Shown: positions 6,402 through 13,416, counted from the stretch's first letter. The stretch is 19,096 nt of DNA from Alphaproteobacteria bacterium (GCA_002401545.1 NVTJ01000052.1:1-19096); one strand, 5' to 3'. The notes: a model not told the origin generated them from the sequence alone. A program made the numbers and translations.

Positions 6402-7607
6402 ATGACCGATCAACGACAGATCATAGATCAGACCGAACGCCGCAGTGCCCATAATTACAACCCGCTGCCGCTGGTTCTGGAAAAGGGCGAAGGCATATGG
6501 GTATGGGATACGGACGGCAACAAATATCTGGACTGCCTCAGTGCCTATTCCGCGGTTAATCAGGGCCATTGCCACCCGAAAATTATTGAGGCCATGATTA
6601 AACAGGCCCGGAAAATCACCCTGACCTCTCGTGCTTTTCACAATGATCAGATGGGCATTTTCCTTGAAAAGCTGTGTCAGATGGCAAAGATGGACAAGGC
6701 ATTACCCATGAATACCGGGGCCGAAGCCGTGGAAACCGCCATCAAGGCCGTGCGTAAATGGGGCTATGAAATCAAGGGCGTTGAGGACAACAAAGCAGAG
6801 ATTATTGTGGTACGGGATAATTTTCATGGCCGCACCATGGCCACCGTCAGCATGTCGTCCGAACCGGATTACCGGAAAAATTTCGGCCCCTTCATGCCCG
6901 GTTTCAAACTGATTGATTATAACGACCTCACCGCCCTTGCGCAGGCAATCACGCCAAACACCGTTGCCCTCATCATGGAACCTATTCAGGGTGAGGCCGG
7001 GATTATCATCCCTGATGAAGGATACCTCACTGAGGCCCGTAAAATATGCAAACAGAATGAAGTGTTATTCGTGCTTGATGAAATCCAGACCGGCCTTGGC
7101 CGCACCGGCAGGCTGTTTTGTTTTCAGCATGAAGAAAATGCCACGCCGGATGTTCTTATTGTCGGCAAAGCGTTAAGTGGCGGCGTCTACCCGGTATCGG
7201 CCATCCTCGCTTCTGATAAGATCATGGATGTCTTCACCCCCGGTATTCATGGCAGCACCTTTGGCGGCAATCCTCTGGGCGCGGCAATCGGACTTGCGGC
7301 TTTGCAGGTAATTGAGGATGAAAATCTGGCCGAACGCTCGCAAATTCTGGGCGATTACCTGATGCGAAAGCTACAGACCATTCGGACCAATAAAATTATC
7401 GAAATCCGTGGCCGGGGCCTGTTTGTGGGCATTGAGTTGGATAAATCACTGGGCGGCGCACGATCCTATTGCGAGGCTCTGATGAAGAAGGGCATATTAT
7501 GCAAGGAAACCCACGAACATGTGATCCGCCTCGCCCCGCCGCTGGTTATTGAGAATGAACATATCGACTTGATCGTTGACAAGATTGCTGAGGTTCTGAA
7601 GGATTAG
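6402..7607 (+). CDS. rocD: Ornithine aminotransferase (ornithine-oxo-acid transaminase)
   Basis: This is a class III PLP-dependent aminotransferase of 401 residues that converts ornithine and 2-oxoglutarate to glutamate-5-semialdehyde and glutamate. Visible marks are the N-terminal HNYNPLPLVLEKGEGIWVWD, NTGAEAVETAIK (phosphate-binding), FHGRTM, the PLP-pyridine aspartate D226 in VLDEIQTGLGRTG, the Schiff-base lysine K256 in VGKALSGGVYP, and HGSTFGGNPLG. HNYNPLP and SAYSAVNQGHCHP are characteristic of ornithine aminotransferase rather than acetylornithine or GABA transaminases. I set the start at the ATG 6402, four bases after arginase, because the conserved protein begins there. An in-frame start at 6351 would overlap arginase and lack homologous sequence. 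Together with arginase it supplies carbon and nitrogen from arginine. Confidence 0.93.
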   Translation: MTDQRQIIDQTERRSAHNYNPLPLVLEKGEGIWVWDTDGNKYLDCLSAYSAVNQGHCHPKIIEAMIKQARKITLTSRAFHNDQMGIFLEKLCQMAKMDKALPMNTGAEAVETAIKAVRKWGYEIKGVEDNKAEIIVVRDNFHGRTMATVSMSSEPDYRKNFGPFMPGFKLIDYNDLTALAQAITPNTVALIMEPIQGEAGIIIPDEGYLTEARKICKQNEVLFVLDEIQTGLGRTGRLFCFQHEENATPDVLIVGKALSGGVYPVSAILASDKIMDVFTPGIHGSTFGGNPLGAAIGLAALQVIEDENLAERSQILGDYLMRKLQTIRTNKIIEIRGRGLFVGIELDKSLGGARSYCEALMKKGILCKETHEHVIRLAPPLVIENEHIDLIVDKIAEVLKD

Positions 7608-7608
7608 G

Positions 7609-7630
7609 GGACAAGTTCGGCATGACGAAG
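7609..7630 (+). repeat. Degenerate copy of short repeat, left of parDE
   Basis: These 22 bases align with 8365-8388 with two mismatches and two one-base gaps (shared core CGGCAT.ACGAA), in the same orientation. The two copies bracket the parDE module. This copy keeps only the right half of the palindrome seen at 8360-8380. Confidence 0.5.
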
Positions 7631-7645
7631 ATTGGTAATTTCGGC

Positions 7646-7674
7646 AATATTATAAGAAATATTAGGAAATATTA
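7646..7674. promoter_or_regulatory. AATATTA repeats, putative ParD operator
   Basis: AATATTA occurs at 7646-7652, 7658-7664 and 7668-7674, spacing 12 and 10 bases, close to one helical turn. This lies 49 bases before the parD start in an AT-rich leader. ParD-type ribbon-helix-helix proteins bind short spaced repeats at their own promoter, so these are the best operator candidate. I could not place -35 and -10 elements with confidence. Confidence 0.45.
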
Positions 7675-7722
7675 AGAATTTCTGCTATATTATCGAAATA
7701 TAAAATACCAAAGGAACATATC

Positions 7723-7977
7723 ATGGCAACTGTAACGGTATCCCTACCTGACCCCATGAAAGACTGGATAGAAGTCCAAGCCAATAACGGGAAATTCAGT
7801 GGCGTCAGCGATTATATTCGCGATCTGGTCCGGCGGGATCAAAACCGTAAAGACCAACGTGAGGCACTTATTCAGGCCCTGATTGAGGGCGAAGAAAGCG
7901 GAGAATCCCGCCAGTGGACCCGCGAAGAATTACGTGCCGAAGCAAGACGGAGGGTTGGCCTGAAACATAAGGGTTAA
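7723..7977 (+). CDS. parD: ParD-family type II antitoxin
   Basis: This 84-residue protein starts with a ribbon-helix-helix (ATVTVSLPDPMKDWIEVQA, then GVSDYIRDLVRRD; residues about 2-45), the DNA-binding part. Its charged C-terminal half (ALIEGEESGESRQWTREELRAEARRR) is the region that in ParD binds and blocks ParE. AAGGA eight bases before the ATG supports the start. GGAGGG at 7949-7954, inside its last codons, looks like a ribosome site for the next frame. The length and organisation are normal. It is expected to repress its own promoter. Confidence 0.92.
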   Translation: MATVTVSLPDPMKDWIEVQANNGKFSGVSDYIRDLVRRDQNRKDQREALIQALIEGEESGESRQWTREELRAEARRRVGLKHKG

Positions 7978-8260
7978 CTACAGGCTGCTGCCGAAAGCGG
8001 AATCCGACTATTTCAGCATATATGCCTATACTTACGAGAATTTTGGCGAACAACAGGCTGAAAAATATACCCGTGGTCTGCTGGATTCATTCACACTCAT
8101 CACAGAACATCCCCATATCGGTCGGAGCATCAATGATATTAGGACGGGCTATTTTCGCCATGCCTATGAAGGCCATGTCATCTATTACAAGCTGAAACAG
8201 AATGAAGTTTTGATCATTCGTGTGCTGGCAAATAGACAAGACCATCAAAAGTATATTTAG
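7967..8260 (+). CDS. parE: ParE-family toxin frame without a standard start codon
   Basis: Read in the frame of base 7976, this region encodes NYRLLPKAESDYFSIYAY followed by a full RelE/ParE-type fold, including IRTGYFRHAYEGHVIYYK and IIRVLANRQDH near the end. That matches ParE toxins (about 95 residues, DNA gyrase poisons) over their whole length. The frame is closed upstream by TGA at 7961-7963, and between there and the first conserved residue the codons are AAC ATA AGG GTT; none is ATG, GTG or TTG. The position 7967 used here assumes the ATA, 12 bases after GGAGGG. Alternatives are start at a CTG at 7985 or 7988, a +1 frameshift at the parD stop (GGT-T-AAC) giving a ParD-ParE fusion, loss of expression, or a sequence error. 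The homology is strong; the start and activity are uncertain. Confidence 0.75.
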   Translation: MRVNYRLLPKAESDYFSIYAYTYENFGEQQAEKYTRGLLDSFTLITEHPHIGRSINDIRTGYFRHAYEGHVIYYKLKQNEVLIIRVLANRQDHQKYI

Positions 8261-8280
8261 AATTACAGACCCCACCGTCA

Positions 8281-8300
8281 CCCCGGCCCCCGAGCCGGGG
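8281..8300. repeat. GC-rich palindrome after parE
   Basis: CCCCGGC (8281-8287) and GCCGGGG (8294-8300) pair around a six-base loop, 20 bases after the ParE stop. This resembles the short CCGG-rich palindromes scattered between genes in many alphaproteobacteria. It could aid termination of parDE, though no T-run follows. Confidence 0.55.
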
Positions 8301-8359
8301 TCCATCTATACATAGATATTACCCTTTAAAATCAACTGATTATGCTGATATAAAAACGG

Positions 8360-8388
8360 ATGCCGGATCAAGTCCGGCATAACGAAAG
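8360..8388 (-). terminator. Palindromic repeat, possible terminator for the MarR gene
   Basis: ATGCCGGA (8360-8367) and TCCGGCAT (8373-8380) form an eight-base stem with a five-base loop. On the - strand the stem is followed by CCGTTTTTAT, so it can terminate transcription arriving from the MarR gene. Bases 8365-8388 also form the right-hand copy of the repeat at 7609-7630. The rest of 8301-8434 shows no gene. Confidence 0.55.
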
Positions 8389-8434
8389 CGCTCTATTTAA
8401 TCTCCAATCCACATTATTTACTAAAACGATATCA

Positions 8435-8887
8435 TTAACGCATGCGTTCCACACTGCTCAGCAGCCCTTTCAACGTTCCCCGGAAATTTTCCTGCTCCTC
8501 CTCGGGCATCTGGGCCAGTAACCTGCTCTCCAGATCTTTCGCCATAACCACAATCGCCTGATAGACCTCGGTCCCGCTTTTGCTCAGGTTCAGGATAACC
8601 TTGCGGCGGTCGCGGGGGTCGGTGCGGCGGCTGATGTAGCCATTATCCAGAAGTTTGTTCAGGGCGCGGGTGACCTGTACCTGATCCATATCCAGAGTTT
8701 CGCCCAGTCGCTTGGCCGATATGGGCGCTGAGCTTGCCAGCATGGCCATAAAACGCCAACTGTCACCATTGATATTATATTTCAGGGAATAATTATCTTC
8801 AAGAATATAGCCCGCTTCCTGTGACAGGCGCCAAAGTTGATAAGGCACCCAATCGCGAATATCAAATAATTTTTCCTGTTCAGACAA
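8435..8887 (-). CDS. MarR-family winged-helix regulator
   Basis: This is a MarR-type regulator of about 150 residues. The helix-turn-helix is ISAKRLGETLDMDQVQVTRALNKLLDNGYI (residues about 56-85), and the wing has the family's DPRDRR (90-95) followed by KVILNLSKSG. The N-terminal FDIRDWVPYQLWRLSQ helix matches the dimerisation arm of this subgroup. No ATG or GTG fits: the frame is open upstream through the groEL terminator, and the first sensible start after that hairpin is a TTG at 8887, four residues before the conserved arm. It is the next gene after groEL in the same direction but beyond a strong terminator, so it should have its own promoter. No ligand or target can be predicted from the neighbours. 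Confidence 0.85.
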   Translation of the reverse strand: MSEQEKLFDIRDWVPYQLWRLSQEAGYILEDNYSLKYNINGDSWRFMAMLASSAPISAKRLGETLDMDQVQVTRALNKLLDNGYISRRTDPRDRRKVILNLSKSGTEVYQAIVVMAKDLESRLLAQMPEEEQENFRGTLKGLLSSVERMR

Positions 8888-8951
8888 TGCCCGGTCCCAT
8901 TGATAAATATTACTCAGAAATTTATATAACAGAATGACGCCCTGCCAAAAC

Positions 8952-8982
8952 AAAAAAAGAGCCGGAGAAAATTCTCCGGCTC
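8952..8982 (-). terminator. Rho-independent terminator of groES-groEL
   Basis: An 11-base perfect stem (GAGCCGGAGAA with its complement, 8959-8969 and 8972-8982) closes a two-base loop. On the - strand it is followed directly by seven T (bases 8958-8952). It lies 32 bases after the groEL stop and is the clearest intrinsic terminator in the window. Confidence 0.92.
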
Positions 8983-9014
8983 CAATCTGATCATATACGG
9001 TGGGAAAATACGGC

Positions 9015-10667
9015 TTAGAAGCCCATACCACCACCCATGCCGCCCATACCGCCCATGTCAGGCATGGCAGGCATGGCAGACTTGTCTTCCGGCAGGTCAG
9101 CAACCATGGCTTCTGTGGTAATCAGAAGACCGGCAACAGACGCCGCATCCTGAAGCGCGGTGCGCACAACTTTGGTGGGATCAATGATACCCGCCGTGAT
9201 CATGTCCGTATATTCTTCTTTCTGCGCATCAAAACCAAAATTATAGTCATCACTTTCCTTCAGCTTGCCCGCAACCACGGCACCGTCTTCACCGGCATTT
9301 TCAACGATCTGACGAACCGGCACTTCCAGTGCCTTACGCACGATGTTCACACCCACAGTCTGGTCACTATTAGCACCTTCAACACCTTCAAGGGCGCGGA
9401 TAGAAAAGAGAAGTGCGGAACCACCACCGGGGACAATGCCTTCTTCAACAGCGGCGCGTGTTGAATGCAACGCATCGTCAACGCGGTCTTTACGTTCTTT
9501 CACTTCGATTTCCGTAACGCCACCGACTTTAATCACGGCAACACCACCGGCCAGCTTGGCCAGACGTTCCTGCAGTTTTTCCTTGTCGTAATCGGAAGAT
9601 GTATTTTCCACTGAGTTGCGGATCTGACCACAACGGGCCTCGATGGCTTCGCGCTCACCGGCACCATCAATGATGGTTGTGTCATCTTTGGTGATGCTAA
9701 CCTGTTTGGCCGTTCCCAGCATATCCAATGTGACGGCCTCCAGCTTGATGCCCAGATCTTCGGACACAACTTGACCACCGGTCAGAATAGCAATATCTTC
9801 GAGCATGGATTTGCGACGGTCACCAAAACCGGGGGCTTTCACCGCCGCGATTTTCAATCCGCCGCGCAATTTATTAACAACCAGGGTCGCCAGCGCTTCG
9901 CCTTCCACGTCTTCAGCAATAATCAGCAGGGGACGGCCTGACTGTGCGGCAGCTTCCAGCAAAGGCAGCATGGGTTGCAGACTTGTCAATTTTGATTCAT
10001 GAAGCAGGATGTAAGGGCTTTCCAGATCAACGGACATTTTCTCCGCATTGGTTACGAAATAGGGTGACAGATAACCGCGGTCAAACTGCATACCTTCAAC
10101 CACTTCCAGTTCTGACTCCAGCCCTTTGGCTTCTTCAACGGTGATCACACCTTCTTTGCCCACCTTATCCATGGCGTCGGCGATCATCTGACCGATATCG
10201 GATTCACCGTTCGCGGAGATGGATCCCACCTGTGCCACTTCTTCGCTGGTGGAAATAGATTTTGTCCGGCTTTCCAGGTCGGCAACAACCTTGACAACCG
10301 CCAGATCAACGCCCCGGCGCAAGTCCATGGGGTTCATACCAGCGGCCACGGCCTTGAAACCTTCACGAACGATGGCCTGAGCCAGAATTGTCGCGGTTGT
10401 GGTGCCGTCACCGGCCACATCATTGGTGCGGGAGGCAACTTCACGGACCATCTGGGCGCCCATATTTTCAAACTTGTCGGAAAGTTCGATTTCCTTGGCA
10501 ACGGAAACACCGTCCTTGGTGATGCGCGGGGCGCCGAATGATTTGTCCAGAAGGACGTTACGGCCCTTGGGACCAAGTGTTACTTTTACCGCATTAGCCA
10601 GAATATCAACGCCATTCATAATACGAGCGCGAGCATCAGAGCCAAACTTTACGTCTTTTGCAGCCAT
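9015..10667 (-). CDS. groL: Chaperonin GroEL (60 kDa, Hsp60)
   Basis: GroEL forms the double seven-membered ring that folds cytosolic proteins with GroES and ATP. At 550 residues it has normal length. The N-terminus AAKDVKFGSDAR, the ATP-site blocks KVTLGPKGRNV and VAGDGTTTATILAQAI (about residue 81 on), the apical-domain stretch RGYLSPYFVTNAEKM, and VEEGIVPGGGSALL are all intact. The C-terminal tail is the usual GGM repeat (MGGMGGMGGGMGF). It follows groES by 40 bases in one operon under the CIRCE element upstream, with the strong terminator just after the stop. Nothing unusual in sequence; this is probably the housekeeping heat-shock copy. Confidence 0.98.
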   Translation of the reverse strand: MAAKDVKFGSDARARIMNGVDILANAVKVTLGPKGRNVLLDKSFGAPRITKDGVSVAKEIELSDKFENMGAQMVREVASRTNDVAGDGTTTATILAQAIVREGFKAVAAGMNPMDLRRGVDLAVVKVVADLESRTKSISTSEEVAQVGSISANGESDIGQMIADAMDKVGKEGVITVEEAKGLESELEVVEGMQFDRGYLSPYFVTNAEKMSVDLESPYILLHESKLTSLQPMLPLLEAAAQSGRPLLIIAEDVEGEALATLVVNKLRGGLKIAAVKAPGFGDRRKSMLEDIAILTGGQVVSEDLGIKLEAVTLDMLGTAKQVSITKDDTTIIDGAGEREAIEARCGQIRNSVENTSSDYDKEKLQERLAKLAGGVAVIKVGGVTEIEVKERKDRVDDALHSTRAAVEEGIVPGGGSALLFSIRALEGVEGANSDQTVGVNIVRKALEVPVRQIVENAGEDGAVVAGKLKESDDYNFGFDAQKEEYTDMITAGIIDPTKVVRTALQDAASVAGLLITTEAMVADLPEDKSAMPAMPDMGGMGGMGGGMGF

Positions 10668-10707
10668 TATATTTTTCCTTTTTAAAATTTATATCTGAGG
10701 GGAAGGG

Positions 10708-10995
10708 TTATTCGATAATACCCATGATATCGGATTCTTTCATGATCAACAGATCTTCATTGTCAATCTTTATTTCTGTGCCGGACCATTTGCCAAACAA
10801 TATGGTATCACCGGCTTTCACATCCAGCGCCGTTACCGTACCGTCTTCAGCTTTGGCGCCCGTTCCCACGGCAATGATCTCACCCTGGCTTGGTTTTTCC
10901 TGCGCACTGTCAGGAATGATAATGCCGCCGGCAGTTTTTTGTTCTGCATCAATACGGCGTACAAGTACGCGATCGTGTAAAGGACGAAAACCCAT
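10708..10995 (-). CDS. groS: Co-chaperonin GroES (10 kDa, Hsp10)
   Basis: GroES is the heptameric lid of the GroEL chamber. The 95-residue protein begins FRPLHDRVLVRRIDAEQKTAGGI, followed by the mobile-loop region IIPDSAQEKPSQGEI that contacts GroEL, and ends with the DLLIMKESDIMGI strand typical of the family. AGAGG precedes the ATG by about nine bases. It is the first gene of the operon, 42 bases downstream of the CIRCE operator in the direction of transcription. Confidence 0.98.
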   Translation of the reverse strand: MGFRPLHDRVLVRRIDAEQKTAGGIIIPDSAQEKPSQGEIIAVGTGAKAEDGTVTALDVKAGDTILFGKWSGTEIKIDNEDLLIMKESDIMGIIE

Positions 10996-11037
10996 TTCAA
11001 AAGACCTCTTCTGTTTAAATGTTAAAATATATCCCGA

Positions 11038-11064
11038 TTAGCACTCATCGGGTAAGAGTGCTAA
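11038..11064 (-). promoter_or_regulatory. CIRCE operator (HrcA binding site)
   Basis: TTAGCACTC, nine spacer bases, and GAGTGCTAA match the CIRCE consensus exactly on both arms. It sits just upstream of groES. HrcA binding represses groESL until heat stress, so this predicts an hrcA gene elsewhere in the genome. A TTGAAG about 25 bases upstream of CIRCE on the - strand could be a -35 element, but I could not place a good -10. Confidence 0.95.
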
Positions 11065-11163
11065 CAGCTACTGTAACAGATAGACTTCAAAGAAAAATAA
11101 TCAAGGGATCAATCAAGAAAAAAAGAGAAAAGCCACAAATTCGGGCAGAAAAGAAGCAGGAAG

Positions 11164-11493
11164 TCAGGTAGCGGGTGAATATTGCCCTCTCGGATCTTCA
11201 ACTTCCATCACCCAGAGGTCTTCGTCATAACCTCGTTGCCGGGCGATATATGCATCAGCCTCCCCCTCATCTATTACCTCTGGCCCCAAGGGATTATGCC
11301 AACCCAACCGGCCATTCACATCTCTTTTACGGTTATGGAGGATACAACCTTTGCCCGCAATATATTGTTTGACCAGCACAAGACCCCGGCCGTCATCCCC
11401 CCGGTGCAGGATTGTCATGGGCAGGAAAAGCCCGTCACATCTTCTGATTTCTGCCGAAATCCAGAATGATGTTTTTATACCTTCATCAAACAT
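11164..11493 (-). CDS. DUF1491-family protein
   Basis: This 109-residue soluble protein matches my recollection of DUF1491, a small family of unknown function found in alphaproteobacteria. Visible blocks are FWISAEIRRCDG near the start (about 10-21), a RGDDGRGLVLVKQ strand-turn (31-43), and the C-terminal EADAYIARQRGYDEDLWVMEVEDPRG (about 78-103) that is the family's most regular part. It has no membrane segments or signal peptide. Spacing to the ftsZ stop is 38 bases, so it may be read through from ftsZ; the CIRCE-controlled operon begins about 100 bases further on. The ATG lacks a clear ribosome site. No function can be assigned. Confidence 0.8.
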   Translation of the reverse strand: MFDEGIKTSFWISAEIRRCDGLFLPMTILHRGDDGRGLVLVKQYIAGKGCILHNRKRDVNGRLGWHNPLGPEVIDEGEADAYIARQRGYDEDLWVMEVEDPRGQYSPAT

Positions 11494-11531
11494 ACGCTAA
11501 ATTTTTACTTTTTTTGTCTCAGGCAATATTT

Positions 11532-13253
11532 TCAATTGGCCTGCCGTCTTAAAAAAGCCGGAATTTCAAGATGGTCGCCTTCTTTCGAAACCGACCCGGG
11601 TGCCACAACAGGATCATCCGCAATCAGAGGCTCAGTGGTCTTTGAGTTCGGAGATTTTTCCGCAGACTGACTTGGCGCAGAAGCCGCTTCCGGGCTGGAA
11701 TCTACCATTTCCGGGTTCAGCATATCAGCCTGACGCAGATCAACCTGTTTTTTTACCGTCTCCTTGCGGCGAGAGCCAAATATATCAAACATGCTCCGTT
11801 TGCGGGATTCTTTCTTGACCACCGGGCCGTTCGCCATTGCCGCCTCGGCAAAGGCATCAGCCTTCTGTATCAACGGTTCCATACGCTTTTTCGGCATCAC
11901 TGGCGCTGCTGAAATAAACGGCTCCTCACGGCGCGCAACCAGTTCAGCCGGTGGCACTTCTTCTGCGGCCTGCTCTGGCTTCCTGACAATGCCCTCAGCT
12001 AATTGCGCCAAAAGATTTTCCGTTTCCTGCCGGATATTATCCGTGACAACCTCAGTTATATTTTCAATCTCGTTAACCAGATCAAGCGGGGGTTCCTCTT
12101 TAACCTCCTCTGGGGCTTCTGCCCTGTCGGCAACCACATCCATGGCCGTCTCGACAATCGTTTTGCGGGTCGCCAACGGCTCATCCCATCCCACATCAGA
12201 ATCTTCATTGGTTTCAGATTTGGTTTCAATCCGGGATTTGGGATCAAAACTATATGTTTTCCGAGGCTCCTCACGGTGCGGCTGTCCATCGGAATCAATG
12301 CCGGTAGCCACCACAGATACCCGCATCTTGCCATCCAGTTCAGGGTTGAGCGCAGAACCCACCAGAATATTGGCCTCCGGATTTACCTCACTGCGAATGC
12401 GGTTGGCCGCCTCATCCACTTCAAACAGGGTCAGGTCCATACCACCGGTAATATTGATCAGTACGCCGTTGGCTCCCTTCATGGAAACCTCATCCAGCAG
12501 CGGATTGGAAATGGCGGCTTCGGCGGCTTCCAGGGCACGGTTTTCACCTTCGGCTTCACCGGTTCCCATCATAGCCTTACCCATTTCACACATCACCGTC
12601 CGTACATCGGCAAAATCAAGGTTAACCAGCCCGGGCAATACCATAAGGTCGGTAATGCCCCGCACGCCGGAATGCAACACCTCATCGGCCATGGCAAAGG
12701 CATCGGCAAATGTGGTCCGCTCATTTGCGATACGAAACAGATTCTGATTGGGAATGATGATCAAAGTATCCACATACTCCGCCAGTTCCCTGATCCCCTG
12801 CTCCGCCAGAGCCATCCGGCGATTGCCTTCAAACTGGAACGGTTTGGTGACAACGCCGACGGTCAGAATACCTTCTTCCCGCGCCGTCTGGGCAATGATC
12901 GGGGCCGCCCCGGTTCCCGTGCCACCACCCATACCAGCTGTAATAAAGGTCATGTGACAACCGCGAAGATGTTCCCGGATCAAGTCAATAGTTTCTTCGG
13001 CGGCGGCGCGTCCCACCTCGGGCCGGGCCCCGGCACCAAGTCCCTGGGTGAGCTTGGCACCAAGTTGTACTTTCTGTTCCGCCTTGGAATAGGCCAGCGC
13101 CTGGGCATCGGTATTGGCGACGACAAAATCAACGCCCTCAAGGCCCATGTCGATCATATTATTGACCGCATTACCCCCGGCGCCGCCGACGCCAAACACA
13201 GTTATCTTTGGGGTCAGTTCAGTTAATTCAGTCGTCGTAAATTCTATGGTCAT
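11532..13253 (-). CDS. ftsZ: Cell division GTPase FtsZ, long-linker form
   Basis: FtsZ is the bacterial tubulin homologue that polymerises into the division ring. The globular GTPase occupies about residues 1-320, with GVGGAGGN at 21-28, the tubulin signature GGGTGTG at 109-115, and the T7 loop NLDFAD at 211-216. Then comes a linker of roughly 240 residues rich in E, P, A and K, and finally the peptide LEIPAFLRRQAN (562-573), which binds FtsA and other partners. At 573 residues it is much longer than enterobacterial FtsZ (about 380), as is usual in alphaproteobacteria. I chose the ATG at 13253 because GGAGGG sits directly before it; an ATG 12 bases upstream would overlap that site. A 163-base leader separates it from ftsA and carries regulatory motifs listed separately. 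Confidence 0.97.
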   Translation of the reverse strand: MTIEFTTTELTELTPKITVFGVGGAGGNAVNNMIDMGLEGVDFVVANTDAQALAYSKAEQKVQLGAKLTQGLGAGARPEVGRAAAEETIDLIREHLRGCHMTFITAGMGGGTGTGAAPIIAQTAREEGILTVGVVTKPFQFEGNRRMALAEQGIRELAEYVDTLIIIPNQNLFRIANERTTFADAFAMADEVLHSGVRGITDLMVLPGLVNLDFADVRTVMCEMGKAMMGTGEAEGENRALEAAEAAISNPLLDEVSMKGANGVLINITGGMDLTLFEVDEAANRIRSEVNPEANILVGSALNPELDGKMRVSVVATGIDSDGQPHREEPRKTYSFDPKSRIETKSETNEDSDVGWDEPLATRKTIVETAMDVVADRAEAPEEVKEEPPLDLVNEIENITEVVTDNIRQETENLLAQLAEGIVRKPEQAAEEVPPAELVARREEPFISAAPVMPKKRMEPLIQKADAFAEAAMANGPVVKKESRKRSMFDIFGSRRKETVKKQVDLRQADMLNPEMVDSSPEAASAPSQSAEKSPNSKTTEPLIADDPVVAPGSVSKEGDHLEIPAFLRRQAN

Positions 13254-13285
13254 TGCGCCCTCCATCCGGCTTGATGCTCATGTGC

Positions 13286-13388
13286 GATTCAATATGCAGT
13301 AACAATGTGTTAACTATAATTTACATCATGTGATTCGCCCTGTCTTTAAAAAAATGTACCCTGAGTCGTTTTTTTTCATTTTCGAGTC
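13286..13388. promoter_or_regulatory. Four GANTC (CcrM-type methylation) sites in the ftsZ leader
   Basis: GATTC at 13286-13290 and 13332-13336 and GAGTC at 13363-13367 and 13384-13388 lie within 103 bases between ftsA and ftsZ. The last two begin identical 11-mers (GAGTCGTTTTT) exactly 21 bases apart, two DNA turns. GANTC is methylated by CcrM in alphaproteobacteria and methylated sites recruit GcrA, which in Caulobacter activates ftsZ. The sites are seen; the regulation is inferred. Confidence 0.6.
13299..13313. promoter_or_regulatory. CtrA-like box in the ftsZ leader
   Basis: On the - strand this reads TTAA, seven bases, TTAC, one base off the CtrA consensus TTAA-N7-TTAA. It lies 46-60 bases upstream of the ftsZ start. 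In Caulobacter CtrA represses ftsZ from such a site. A single near-match in AT-rich DNA is modest evidence on its own; its position is what makes it plausible. Confidence 0.45.
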
Positions 13389-13416
13389 GTTTTTACCCGT
13401 TTCAGGGTGGTTTTAT

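Noticed and set aside
8273..8388. CRISPR array or transposon ends
   Set aside because: Only two unrelated palindromes and one degenerate half copy are present, without regular spacers, transposase or target duplications.
8888..9103. Longer MarR protein starting inside groEL
   Set aside because: The extension would cross the groEL terminator and read the groEL C-terminal coding region in another frame; it has no MarR-like sequence.
12003..13226. Long + strand open frame opposite ftsZ
   Set aside because: Antisense to an unmistakable ftsZ; no domain features, and composition typical of reverse-strand reading.
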